Source: Anadara kagoshimensis
Lineage: Eukaryota; Mollusca; Bivalvia; Arcoida; Arcidae
Assembly (NCBI GenBank): GCA_021292105.1
Contig: CM037867.1
Coordinates: forward strand, 44,071,731 to 44,135,730
Reading direction: 5' to 3'
Length of the DNA stretch: 64,000 nucleotides
In this document: positions 1 to 11,749 of the stretch, piece by piece
Layout of the letters: the number at the start of each line of letters is the position of its first letter
Position numbering within the stretch: position 1 is the stretch's first letter
Translations under genes and position numbers: made by a program
The notes under the pieces: model-generated
What the model was told of the DNA's origin: nothing
The model's database searches: none
What the model saw: only the letters and a program-made list of their open reading frames with translations

Positions 1-398
1 ATATCATCCGTATATAATGTATGTAGTACTACTGGCACTTTTTATATTATCCGTATATAATTGTATGTAGTACTACTGGCACTTTTTATATTATCCGTAT
101 ATAATTGTATGTAGTACTACTGGTACTTTTTATATCATCCGTATATAAATGTATGTAGTACTACTGGCACTTTTTATATTATCCGTATATAATTGTATGT
201 AGTACTACTGGTACTTTTTATATCATCCGTATATAAATGTATGTAGTATTACTGGTAATTCTTACATAATCTGTATATAATTGTATGTAGTACTACTGGT
301 ACTTTTTTTATCATCCGTATATAATTGTATGTAGTACTACTGGTACTTTTTTTACCATCCGTATATAATTGTATGTAGTACTACTGGTGCTTTTTTAG
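1..398. repeat. 44-bp tandem array, about 9 copies
   Basis: Units begin at about 1, 44 and 88 and continue at a 44-bp step to about 398. The conserved core is GTATGTAGTACTACTGG followed by a T-run. Later units have a longer T-run and C/A changes. The array touches the window edge, so its true length is unknown. Confidence 0.93.
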
Positions 399-646
399 TC
401 GTCTATTCTGTTTAATTATTACTAAACTACATGGAAGGTGTCATTCATTCTTGTGTATTTTACATTCTCTAATAGTTGTAGTAAGGTTAAGGTGGTTTTA
501 ACCCTAATTAATGCACTTATTCACATAGTCATGGATGTATTCTAATTTAATGGTGTTTTTCGATAGTATTTTACTATAGGAATTTTTCATTACTGCAAAT
601 AGTTGTAATAATGCTGGTGCGACTTTAAATAAATCATAAATAAATC

Positions 647-696
<50 letters not shown>

Positions 697-1438
697 AATT
701 TATACCATTGGTAGATTAGGGTTCAAACATGGGTGTTAAAAAGATAATTAATAAATCGTAAATGGATGCAATCAGTTAAGTATGACGGGCTCTGAATCGT
801 ACTCTACCTATTATTTATATTGCAATGCATTGATCTTAGGAAATGAAGCGTTAATGTCATTTGAGCCGTGTATACAAAACAGGGTGGTCAAAATGAAGCC
901 AAAATCGTCATTCATGTAACTCATAATGTCCAATCTATAAAATTGGTGTCAATTTGTCATTATTTTATTTGGCAATCTGTCTTTTGGTTAGAAGGGTATA
1001 AAGTTTTATAATAAATGATAGACAATTAAACCAATCAACTGGATAAGAAACTAATTCTACATTATTAATACTTTACAAGCATGGCCAGATGGTTATCTCA
1101 ATTGACATATGGGATATGGCTCATTACTACATGTGAAATATAATAATCTTAATGTGAACAGTCGGAGCCCAAATAAAATATTAATAATAAACAGGACAAA
1201 TGATGTGATAATTGCATTACCATTGGCTAATTAGCGAATATATCTCGTAGTTTTGTGACTTCGTAAATATTTCAAATATTTCAAACAAACAGCTTATACA
1301 TTGTTAGACTTTAGTTTGCATTTTAAGCCTGATCTTTGGTTCTCTGGAGCATGTTCTTTCAGAAATCGACATTTCGAGTATAAAGTATATATACCAACAC
1401 AAAAGCAAAATAAAAAATTCAAATACAAATATTTAACC
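399..1438. other. AT-rich intergenic DNA with one CT microsatellite
   Basis: A pure (CT)n run of about 42 bp lies at 652-693. No coding frame longer than about 70 codons, no splice-supported exon and no RNA gene was recognised in the remainder. The open frame at 1301-1522 has no recognisable motif and overlaps the hairpin at 1439-1549, so it is not called as a gene. Confidence 0.7.
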
Positions 1439-1549
1439 ATTGAACTGTTTAGAAAAGGCGTTTATAGTGTTATAATCATGATTAGTTTGCTTTGCAACGC
1501 AATTGAATTTATAGCACTATAGACGCCATTCGATTCTAAACAGTTCAAT
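1439..1549. mobile_element. short hairpin, MITE-like inverted repeat
   Basis: The left arm (1439-1475) starts ATTGAACTGTTTAGAA and is the inverse of the right arm (1509-1549), which ends TTCTAAACAGTTCAAT. Arms match over about 37 positions with a few substitutions and one small indel; the loop is about 33 bp. Size and structure fit a small non-autonomous DNA element or its remnant. No clear target duplication was identified, so an ordinary hairpin is possible. Confidence 0.5.
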
Positions 1550-1643
1550 ACTTATATATTAACATTTTGCATTTTTTGAAAATCTTAAATTTTAAATTTC
1601 AATACTATCCAGTGTTGCAAGAACTACTTTTTTATTTCTCCGA

Positions 1644-1931
1644 TGACGTCATTGACGTATTGTTTACATGACGTCTTATTGTGCAAAAAATGTTCATGCA
1701 AGGCTAGCTACCGGTGGTTGCTATTGGCAATCAGCTGTGTTCTGCTTTTAGATTAATGCGTCATTTTTGTTTTAATGCGCTGGTTTTTATTTCATGTGTA
1801 TAATTTAATAAAAGATTACACGTTGAACTTATTTTTGAAACACTGTAGTGTACGACATGCAAGTGCCATTGCTGGAACAGCCAACCATTGACGTCACGAG
1901 TATAGGCATAAACAAGAGATGCGTGACGTCA
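1644..1931. promoter_or_regulatory. cluster of three perfect CRE palindromes (TGACGTCA)
   Basis: Exact TGACGTCA occurs at 1644-1651, 1889-1896 and 1924-1931. Half sites (TGACGT or ACGTCA) also occur around 1653-1675. TGACGTCA is the established CREB/ATF binding palindrome. No gene is visible downstream, so function is unproven; the sites could belong to an unrecognised transposon or a promoter of a gene outside the window. Confidence 0.4.
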
Positions 1932-2893
1932 CATTAGCACGGTCTCAAAGAAAAGTTAAATACAATCAAGCATCATAAATGTAAATATTCGTCTTTGGTT
2001 ATCAAAACAGACATAGTGTGGGACGTGAACTTTGTCGTAAAGAACAAAGGTCAAGTCAGTTTGAAATATTGTGCTGAAGTGAAATGATAGATTAATATTC
2101 AGATAAAAGTCTTAATGTTTTCAATGTGAAAAAGTCATATAATTGTTTCATTTTAAAACTAATTTATCATGACCGCCAGGAACAGAAATGACACCATTAC
2201 ATCAATCAAGAAGGGCTAGCAGCTAGAGGGAAGTACATAAATAGCTTCTCATTCAATTTAAATCCTTGATTCCGCTTAACACTTTGTCTTCAAGTAAAAT
2301 CACTCCATCAATTATATAAACTTGGTTTTAAGAGCTGTCATTAAAAATTACATTCTGCCGTTTCCATGACAGCATTTTGTAAAAATATATTCTTTTCATT
2401 TAGACTTTTAGATGACTTCCAACGTTTAATAGTTATTAAATAGGCGTTTGATCGAGGATGATAAATCTTGGTTTTCAAAAATTAAACCAGTGATAAACGT
2501 GAAGGTAATATGTCGTCTGGTCGACGTGAAGGTAATATGTCGTCTGGTCGAAAAATATTATAACAAACTTTTGATTAAATATTATCAAATATTGTCCATT
2601 TAAACTTAAACAACAACTTAATAATCTGATAAACATGAACATATTAAGATTCTGAAAATCTATGTAATTAATATGTTAATTAATAAAGGACTATCCCCTT
2701 TTTATTAATTGAAATAGAAATAAACAATGTTCCCCTAATAAAGTGTGTATACTTTAAATGGCGAAAAACTATATGCTTCTAAGAACAGTAACACAACGTT
2801 TGAATTTATGCCCCATGTTGTCAGTGGATCATTGTTGCTTCAAACACTAGCTCTAATCCAACTAATTCTCATCAATTCTTTGTTGACGAATTG

Positions 2894-2946
<53 letters not shown>

Positions 2947-3570
2947 TACCTTCTGTATATATAGTTGTTGGTAGCTTTAGAACTGCACTGCTAATTATAT
3001 ATTTAATGGAAGGGTATGTGATAAAACTTTTGTGTGACGACTTACTTTATACGGAAGTATCTATCCAAAAAGAATCTTTGCTTCTTCTGTGCTGTTTCGC
3101 ATTTTCACCATTGCCTTAGATGATATATTCTACTATATAAGCAGGAGGTGTTTACCATTTCGGAGCACCCGGCCTCACTTCTTGGTGGAAATTCAAGTCT
3201 TTAACTTGTTGCCCTTAACACATTGATGTTTTTCTTTTTTTTAAAGTTGCATAAATTGATAATTGGTGTATAGAAACATGGCGTATAGTTAACGGGATTT
3301 ATAAAGCATTGCCCCCATTATCTTATTGAAGATCTATAATCACACATTTCTATGTATTTTGCTTTATAAAAGATAAAAGATGCTTTAAATCAATGAAAAA
3401 TAAGGTGAATTTAATTCTGAAACATATAAACATATCGCGTGATGATTCATGACGGGAAAATGTTGAAAGTTAATTTTCTTTTTTTTTTTTTTTTTTTTTG
3501 ATGGTCACTGACCAAGATAGCTAAATATCATTTCGAACGAAGGAAGGACATAATTTTCAGGGATCGAAAT
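1932..3570. other. AT-rich intergenic DNA with small repeats
   Basis: Contains an exact two-copy 27-bp duplication (2498-2524 and 2525-2551, core GGTAATATGTCGTCTGG), a (GT)n run at 2900-2945 and a poly-T run at 3479-3499. The open frame at 2745-3119 runs through the GT repeat (polyvaline-cysteine translation) and has no family motif. Nothing else was recognised. Confidence 0.75.
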
Positions 3571-3599
3571 TATATAATACTTATAGACAACAAGAGACT

Positions 3600-3860
3600 A
3601 TTAAATGGCAACATAAGGCAACGAGTTATAATTCGATAACGAAATAGTATTTTGCGAGAACACAATATTATTTCGAGATAACAAAATACTATTGCGAGAG
3701 AATGGAACATAAGAGCTGTTATTTCAAGGGAACGAAACACTATTTCGAGGGCATAAGGTACTTTTTGAGATAAGGAATTAATAACCCGAACACAAAATAC
3801 CATTTCCAGAACACGAATAATTATTTTGAGATAACGAGTTCATATTTGACTTTTTTAGGA
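3600..3860. repeat. degenerate short repeat based on TTTCGAGATAACGAAATA
   Basis: Recurring variants of CGAGATAAC and GAAATACTATTTCGAG are spaced about 20 bp apart through the interval. Copies are heavily diverged, so this is an old minisatellite. The minus-strand open frame at 3570-3803 is created by it. Confidence 0.6.
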
Positions 3861-4789
3861 ATTCCGAGATAATGTAATAAGTGTTATATATGCTACTACA
3901 GTATAATTACATAAAATAACAATACGGAAAGTAAAAGTAATTAAACTAAATGACATCTTGTAACATGTAAAACTCAAATTTATCAAATGTATAACCACGG
4001 TTAGCCTGACATTACACTCTCCAGCAATGAAGGTTAATTTATCAATTTAACACATGTTTAATGTATATTCTCTGCTTTTTATAAGTGTTTCATTGTCTTG
4101 TTATCATCTTTTATTTCAGAGTTGATATCAATGCATTAACATGTGTAAAACATGTCACAATGTCCAGAACGTTATAATATAGTTGTAATTTCTTGGAAAA
4201 TCAGGACGGAAAATGAAGGATATAAAACACATGACAAATTATGTGAAAGTGAACCAACATAATCACGTATTCCACCACACCATCTACTTCCTCTTACTGA
4301 TTCAAGAGGAAGCTACAAAGTAACTTAAATGGCGGTATTTTATATGGCGTAGTAGCGAGAGCAAAGTGAACTATTTTAAATGGCATAGATAGTGCAATTC
4401 AACAACAGGTTGATTTTAGTGTAACTGGGGTGGCCTTAGTTGTTTTAATAAGATATAAAAGTAAAACACCTTTAAAAACATCAAAATTTGAGGAAATAGC
4501 TAACATTGAGCTACCCTTCACATTACCCTTTACACACCTACGTAAATAACTCTGTCATAACAAAGCCATACAAATGATTAGAATTCATTTTGTAAAACGT
4601 TTCACCCTTGTAAACGCCAATTTAAATTCCATTGTATTAGGAAAGAAGACATGCGGTAAGGACGGGGCAAACAAGGGGGTTATTACAGCGGCCTGGTTCC
4701 CGTTAATAAATCAAGTCTTGATTTGTACCGTCCAATTGAAAATCAGTAAAACAAATACACCTAATTACATAGTACTTTTAGGGTTCTAA
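3861..4789. other. AT-rich DNA, nothing recognised
   Basis: No motif-bearing coding frame. The 71-codon frame at 4574-4789 has no recognisable domain and no supporting context. Confidence 0.6.
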
Positions 4790-5160
4790 AGGATGTCTAC
4801 GGGTTTTACGAGCAATCGACTAACAGACATATTCCTGGCATGAGAATCCTACCTGTATTAAGCCACTGTTATATAAAATAGTGTTAACCATCATTATAAA
4901 ATTGCAATATATATGCGATTAGCCATTTCAGCTGATAATCGCCATTTTCATGTACACAGAGTAGTATTTTCCCAATACTAGAGATAATTTTTATTTTTTA
5001 TTGACATGGTGCTTACTCTACATATTAAAATTAATCTCAACCAATATTTTATCAATAAAATTTTGACATGCATGCAATTTTCAAATGGGTCAATTCCTTA
5101 TATTTTCTGTAGACTTCCTTTTTTGCTTACTTTTATGAGACCCTAACATCATACTTTTTA
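4790..5160 (+). repeat. dispersed repeat, copy 1 (partner at 20216-20970)
   Basis: Two modules reappear in the same order and orientation near 20.2-21.0 kb. Module A (about 4804-4880) has a GAGC-ATCGAC segment, then ATATTCCTGGCAT and GCCACTGTTATAT. Module B (about 4888-5130) has CATCATTA, GCAATATATATG, CAACCAATATTTTAT, TTGACATGCATG and CCTTATATTTTC. The similarity is patchy, indicating old copies of one interspersed family. No coding potential or terminal repeats were seen, so the class is unknown. Confidence 0.6.
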
Positions 5161-6050
5161 GGTCGCTAGATTCGCATTCGGTTATTTGTTACATACCAGA
5201 TTTCTCAAAATTAATCAATCTTCACCGCCAAACTTAATTGGAATGATTTTAGTAGAGAGTAAGATCATATCATAGATAAACCTTGTTAACTGCACATGAC
5301 GACATCACATAGTGAAATGTGAAATGTGAATATTTTCAACAATATTGTGTATATAATAACCCGTTCTTATGTCATAATAAGTTGTTCTGTGGCAATTCTA
5401 ATTAAACAGTATGATATCTGTGCCATATCTAAGACTTCCTTGAAGTACCTGCCACACACATTGTTATTCAATTATCATCGAATGTATCGTTAATGTACTA
5501 ATTATTTATTTCAGTAAAAAAAGGGTTGTATAAAACCTTAATTATCCGTAAATTTGGGGTTTTCTCAGTCAAGTATTAAAGTTTCAGTGTTATCACTGTT
5601 GTTTAACTATTTAAAAAAAAAATATTAATCATTAGGGGTATGTTATCGGCAAGCTGTCCGCCATCTTGTTTACGAACTCTCAACAGTTGTCAAGACACTA
5701 GCCACAGGTATTTATTATGTACTTTTGACCAATATAAAATAATAGTAAACTACCTGCACGTCCCATAGATAGTTATTTAATGCTTATTTAGTCCCGACTT
5801 TGCGTTATTAAGTCTATATTATTAATATTTGGGATAGCACTGTTCATCCTTCCCGCTACTCAAACTTCCCCATACTTTATGCTATAAGTATATAACACAA
5901 AAAGTTCTATTGTGTAAATCTTTGTTGTATTGTTTTAATTTTATAATCACATGATTCTGTGTGAATTAAGGATAATTTTAGTACTTTTTGTATAATTTTA
6001 AAGGCTCTATCAAAATTATTATTATTATTATTTACTACATTTTATTGCGA
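5161..6050. other. AT-rich DNA, nothing recognised
   Basis: No coding frame, RNA gene or clear repeat was found. The stretch from about 5640 is slightly less AT-rich and leads into the promoter-like patch. Confidence 0.55.
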
Positions 6051-6059
6051 CATAACAGT

Positions 6060-6210
6060 TACTAGACATAATGCACCGGCACCGGCACAGACGAACACCG
6101 ATTTCCGTTTCGGTATCTCTATCTGCCGAATCGGTTCCTGACCGGGGTATAAATACCGGAACGGAGCGGAAGGCAGTCAGTTCCATTTCGACAGCCTTCG
6201 TATCCGCCCG
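6060..6210 (+). promoter_or_regulatory. GC-rich TATA/initiator-like patch
   Basis: A CCG/CGG-rich stretch stands out from AT-rich surroundings. TATAAATA lies at 6148-6155, and TCAGTT, matching the metazoan initiator consensus TCAKTY, lies at 6177-6182. This places the presumptive +1 A (6179) 31 bp after the first T of the TATA box, the standard spacing. No convincing coding frame follows; the overlapping frames on both strands (6028-6268) are low-complexity. It may be a promoter of an unseen transcript or part of a transposable element. Confidence 0.4.
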
Positions 6211-6307
6211 CACTTTGTATACTATTTACATAATGCTGTTATTCAAGTTACTAGACCGGTTTTATTAAATTGGTTCTATTTTAATATTTCAAATAACCCT
6301 TGGATTG

Positions 6308-6619
6308 GCTATTTCATATAGCATTTTAATATTATCTTGGATTTAGCTATTTACATAGCACTAATTTGTACCGTGACTTATCAATGTTCCCAAATATCAG
6401 ACAGATACGATGCTAGGTTTGCATGTGGCATTAGCAGTGAAGTAGGGTAAATCTGGCCACAATCTGTTATTTATTTATTGTCTCTATACGCGGCAGGCAT
6501 CAGTGAGTTTCCAGTGTACGTGGGATTTGCTATTTCATATAGTTGTACAAAGATTCAGTAATGTTCGCTTCTTGTTCACAATTTTAGACTTATTATAAGA
6601 CATAGCTATTTCTTATAGC
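6308..6619. repeat. four spaced copies of GCTAT-N4/5-ATAGC
   Basis: Interrupted palindromes occur at 6308-6322, 6346-6359, 6529-6543 (last base changed) and 6605-6619. Three are preceded by a GGATT-like sequence. Spacing is irregular, so this is not a simple tandem repeat. Confidence 0.5.
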
Positions 6620-6957
6620 AACTTGGGTCATTCCTTGTATACCAATTATAATTCGGAAACAGCTAGATCTAATAGCACTAACTATTTACTCCGTGTTCAT
6701 CGTACGCTGTTTCATTTTAGAGCCTTATTTTATTGTTGGTGCTACATAGGCAATAATCATGTTATGACGATCTGATTTTTTGTGTATAAACAGTGGTGTG
6801 CATTTATTTAACTTATTATATCGAGAGACTGTAATATTTAGTAAATAAGCTGATACTCTATAATTGTTGATAATAATTGCCATCGGTAATGTTATTGAAT
6901 AAATTCAAATATAATACACAAAAGTTCTCATGTAGTCATTTCAACATTGTGTACGGC

Positions 6958-7060
6958 AATTGGTAACAGTCTAGTGACTCAACATACCAATATTCAGATC
7001 CTACTCTGGAGCTCGAACCCAGCGATATAAGCTGCTAACGATCATTCACCACCCGGCTCT
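6958..7060 (-). repeat. tRNA-like T-arm and B-box, probable SINE-head relic
   Basis: Read on the minus strand, 7022-7006 gives CTGGG-TTCGAGC-TCCAG. This is a five-base-pair stem (one G-T) with a seven-base TTCRANY-type loop, the hallmark of a tRNA T-arm and pol III B-box. Upstream on that strand, GGGTGGTGAATGATCGTTAG resembles a degenerate A-box/D-arm. There is no full cloverleaf or acceptor stem, so it is not a functional tRNA. A tRNA-derived SINE fragment is the best explanation. Confidence 0.4.
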
Positions 7061-8960
7061 TGATTTGGCAATTTTTTTCCAATCGTTTTCACATTTGTCC
7101 AGATTTTCTTTACTATACAAATGTGCACAAACTGTGCACCATTTGTTTGCTGATGTTTCTTTATTCGTAAGAAGCAGAAAATATGCAGAACCTTGTTAAA
7201 TCTGGAGAGAAGACTGTCGCCAAACCAAATCACTCAACTCCACATACAGATATATAAATGGCGTTTTAAAACTCCTAAACTCATTTGACCCATCGGCACT
7301 TTAAGTTGTCCACATCTTGGCAGCTAAATGGGTAATGATCAGGATTCTTAGTGCAAATTAAAAATTTTAAATGAATAAATAAATGTTAAAATAGAATAAA
7401 TGCAAATAAAATGAACGGTGGAGTACCTGATAATTTTCAGAATTTCCTAAATCTTTTATTGCAGTTGTTTAGATTAAGTCATTAAATTTGCGTAATCATA
7501 ATCTGTTAATTCGCGCGCTGTCATCATCGGATAACTGGTGCTCAATACACTACTATTAAATTCATTTTTTTTAATTTCTCGTAATTTACATTTACAATAT
7601 TTCATGCATGAGCTGACATAAATTTATATAATTAACCCGGAGGACTGTGTTCGCTGACATTGTTGATATACGAATATTATCCTCTCTGCTAATTACTGAC
7701 TCCAGATTTAGATAATTTCACGATTTTTCCCAAAATTATGCCGAGCTGTGGGCAGCATCTGTCGAAAAGGTAACGAGATTAGCTGCCGATTTGGCACTTA
7801 TTCGGCACTAGGTCTGCAGTACTGTAGATGCCAAATATCCTAATGAGCTTAAAATAAAAGATACTTTCTGTTTCATATTTAGACTTACACCAACGAAAAG
7901 CTACATTTAAAGCTGTATGACAAATGTGATGACGTATTTTTTTTAATCGTCAACTTTCCGTTTCTATGCAGCAAATGGAAAAAAAATGAAATATTGAATT
8001 TTGCAACACATTACATGCCATAATCAAACTATTGAAAAACGTTGTCAACCTTCTTAAGGATAAATAGATTTTAAAATTGATCCAAATAAAATATAGTATA
8101 TTCTCATCAGGTGAGCGCACATGCCTTTTATGACCCTCTTGGTTATTTCTACAGATCGATATACATGTATTCTATTTTAATTCATGAATAATTCCTCTTT
8201 ATTTTGTTTTAAGTTCTGTTGTAAAATGTTTATCATGCTGCATGCAGAGAAATGTAATCCTTCAGGAACAGCTTACATCATCTTAATTTAATGAAGATTT
8301 GTGTGACTGGTGTTTTTGTTAAAAAACTTTTCTTAATTTATAGATTACAAATTCTTTATTAATTCATTGTTCATAAACGCAAAATCAATTATTCAATATT
8401 ATCCACTAAATAACGACCATCGGGACCCATTCTAAGATTTAAGTATTCAACAGCTTCCGGGGAATATGTTAACATTAATATGTTAGTTAAGATATATTAC
8501 ATACAATAAGCTATTTATTACGTAAGAATAGTTTATGGTGTGTATCCTACACATTAAACGTCACCCAGCCACCTTATTAATTTTAATTTAGTACAATGTT
8601 CTGTTATAAATGTGCGATATAAGTCTTACTGTTTTATTCAGTTATTGTTGATAGACTTTAGGTGTTTGTTGTTTGTAAGACCTTTCAGTTAGAACGTTGT
8701 TAAAATAAGTATAAACCCTGATAGAAATTCTTAGATTGATTTTTACGCTTCAAACAATTTATTTTTCTGGTTTGTGTAGCACTTCTGAATCACGCCATAT
8801 CTAAATCGCCTTAGCAATAACTTCATCATGATAACTTTGTAATAGTCATTTCATACATAATGTAATTGCTGATTGAAAAAAAAAATAGAAAAAGATTCAC
8901 AACTGAATAAAAATATTAAATGTCTTTTGTTTTAAAGTCCACAAATATTTTTCTAGATAT
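7061..8960. other. AT-rich DNA, nothing recognised
   Basis: About 1.9 kb without a supported gene or clear repeat. The minus-strand frame at 7042-7233 overlaps the SINE-like relic and has no domain. Confidence 0.6.
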
Positions 8961-9614
8961 TACGGAAGCGTATTAGGGCCACATTTTTAATTTACTTTTT
9001 TTATTTTTTACACTTTAATCTGTAAAATTTACACTTTAATGTGTAAAATTTACACTTTAATCTGTAAAATTTACACTTTAATGTGTAAAATTTACACTTT
9101 AATCTGTAAAATTTACACTTTAATCTGTAAATTTTACACTTTAATCTGTAAAAATTTACACTTTAATCTGTAAAATTTACACTTTAATCTGTAAAATTCA
9201 CACTTTAATCTGAATTTTAATCTGTAAAAAAATCTTTACACATTAAAGTGTAAATTTTACAGATTAAAGTGTAAATTTTACAGATTAAAGTGTAAAATTT
9301 ACAGATTAAAGTGTAAAATTTACAGATTAAAGTGTAAATTTTACAGATTAAAGTGTAAATTTTACACATTAAAGTGTAAATTTTACAGATTAAAGTGTAA
9401 ATTTTACACATTAAAGTATAAAATTTACAGATTAAAGTGTAAAATTTACAGATTAAAGTGTAAAATTTACACATTAAAGTGTAAATTTTACACATTAAAG
9501 TGTAAATTTTACAGAATAAAGTGTAAAATTTACAGATTAAAGTGTAAATTTTACAGATTAAAGTGTGAAAAATAAAAAAGTAAATTAAAAATGTGGCCCT
9601 AATACGCTTCCGTA
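8961..9614. mobile_element. foldback element with 21-bp tandem units in inverted arms
   Basis: The element starts TACGGAAGCGTATTAGGGCC and ends with its inverse, GGCCCTAATACGCTTCCGTA. The terminal inverted match continues for about 45 bp. It is flanked by a perfect 6-bp duplication AGATAT (8955-8960 and 9615-9620). Inside, the left arm (about 9008-9205) is a tandem array of the 21-bp unit ACACTTTAATCTGTAAAATTT. The right arm (about 9236-9570) is an array of the inverse unit, so the whole element can fold into one long hairpin. Units often contain TTTACAC and GTGTAAA and are themselves partly self-complementary. There is no transposase, so it is non-autonomous. The superfamily is not assigned; a 6-bp duplication is unusual. 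Confidence 0.85.
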
Positions 9615-9620
9615 AGATAT

Positions 9621-9829
9621 GGATAAAAAATATATGAAGCTGTTTTATTGATCAAAGAAAAAAATATCGTATCGATAATTTTACTGTAGGATCTTGATAT
9701 ACGCCCGTTGATTGATTTCTTTGCTGTGTATTTAATAATGCTGATGTTTTGCTGTAAGCATTAGTAAGATGTGAAGCGCCCACGTCTTTTCACGATTTAT
9801 GTCTATTTAAAGAGACAATGCTTCATATC
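9621..9829. other. short AT-rich spacer
   Basis: Separates the foldback element from the 55-bp satellite. No feature was recognised. Confidence 0.6.
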
Positions 9830-10543
9830 TTGGGTATTGCTTGATTCTAGTCATCTTCATGTAGTTTTTGCATTCTCGATCGTGTTGGACATTGCTTGAT
9901 GCCAGTCATCTACGTGTAGTTTTCTGATTTTAGGTCGTGTTGGACATTGCTTAATTATAGTTATCGTCTTGCAGCTTTCTGATTTTAGGTCGTGTTGTCC
10001 ATTGCATGATGGCAGATCCTCTTGTAGTTTTCTGATTCTTGGCGGTTTTGGGCTTGCTTGATTATAGTCATCTTCATGTAGCTTTCTTGTTCTAAATCGC
10101 ATTGGGTATTGTGAGTTGTTAGTCATCTTCTTGTAGTTTTCTAATTCTAGGTCGTGATGGACATTGCCGAATGCTATTCATCCTCTTATAGTTTTCTGAT
10201 TCTAGTTCGTGTCGGGCATTGCTTGATTATAGTCATCTTCTTGTAGTTTTCTAATTCTAGGTCGTTTTGGACATCGCTTAATAATAACCATCTTCTAGTA
10301 GCTTTTTTATTCTAGGTCGTGTTGGACATTGCTTGATACCAGTCATATTCTTGTAGTTTTCTGATTGTAGGTCGTGTTGGGCATTTCTTGATGCCATTCG
10401 TCTTCTTGTAGTTTTCTGTTTCTAAGTCGTCTTGGGCATTGCTTGATGCCAATCATCTTCTTGTAGTTCTTTGATTCTATGTCGTGTTAAACATTGCAAT
10501 ATGGCAGTCATCGTCTTGTAGTTTTCTGATTCTAGGTCGTGTT

Positions 10544-10870
10544 TGGCATTGTTTGATTATAGTCATCTTCTTAAAGTGTTTTATTCTTGGTCGTAATGGA
10601 CATTGCTTGATGTCAGACATCTTGTAGTTTTCTGATTCTAGGTCGTGTTGGGCATTGTTTGATTATAGTCATCTTTTTATAGTGTTTTATTCTTGGTCGT
10701 AATGGACATTGCTTAATGTCAGACATCTTGTAGTTTTCTGATTCTAGGTCGTGTTGGGCATTGTTTGATTATAGTCAAATTCTTATAGTGTTTTATTCTT
10801 CGTCGTAATGGACATTGCTTGATGTCAGACATCTGTGTTTTCTGATTCTAGGTCGTGTTAGGCATTGCTT
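10544..10870. repeat. 106-107-bp dimeric higher-order repeat, three copies
   Basis: Within the 55-bp satellite the pair of variant units beginning GGCATTGTTTGATTATAGTC recurs at 10544, 10651 and 10757. Each is followed by a unit with GGTCGTAATGGACATTG and a shortened CAGACATCTTGTAG segment. Steps are 107 and 106 bp. Confidence 0.8.
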
Positions 10871-11749
10871 GATGCCAATTATCTTCTTGTAGTTCTCTGA
10901 TGCTAGGTCGTGTTAGGCATTGCATGATGGCAGTCATATCCTTGTAATATTCTGATTGTAGGTCGTGTTGGGCATTGCTTGATGCCAATTATCTTCTTGT
11001 AGTTCTCTGATGCTAGGTCGTGTTAAGCATTGCTTGATGTCAATCATATTCATGTAGTATTCTGATTGTAGGTTGTGTTGGGCATTACTTGATGTCAGGC
11101 ATCTCGTGGTTTTCTCATTCTTGGTCGTGTTGAGCAATTCTTGATACTAGTCATCGTCTTGAAGTTTTCTGATTCTAGGTCGTATTGAACATTGCTTCAT
11201 GACAGTCATCTTTATAAGTTTTCTTATTCTATGCTGTGTTTGATATTGCTTGATGCCAGTCATCTTCTTGTAGTTTATTGATTCTAGGTCGTGTTTAACA
11301 TTGCTTGATGCCAGATATCTTCTTGTAGTTTATTGATTCTAGGCCGTTTTTGACATCGCTTGATGCCAGACGTCTTTTTGTAGTTTTCTGATTCGAAGCG
11401 GTGTTTAACATTGCTTGATGCCAGTCATCTTCTTGTAGGTTACTGATTCTAGGACGTGTTTAACATTGCTTGATGCCAGTCATTTTCTTGTAGGTTACTG
11501 ATTCTAGGACGTGTTTGACATTGCTTGATGCCAGTCATTTTCTTGTAGGTTACTGATTCTAGGACGTGTTTAACATTGCTTGATGCCAGTCATCTTCTTG
11601 TAGGTTACTGATTCTAGGACGTGTTTAACAATGCTTAATGTCAGAAATCTTCTTGTAGTTATGATTCTAGACCGTTTGACATTGCTTGATGCCATCTAGA
11701 CGTCTTTTGTGGTTCTGATTCTATGCCGTGTTTGACATTGCTTAATGCC

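Noticed and set aside
2745-3119. 124-codon frame across the GT microsatellite
   Set aside because: The central (VC)n stretch is microsatellite translation and the rest has no recognisable domain.
5641-6957. Possible solo LTR (TG...CA boundaries, internal TATA box, TGG following)
   Set aside because: No second LTR, no retroelement coding remnant and no clear target duplication. TG/CA ends are cheap to find, and the TGG lies within the tRNA-like relic.
7006-7060. A genuine tRNA gene on the minus strand
   Set aside because: Only the T-arm is well formed; acceptor and anticodon stems cannot be drawn.
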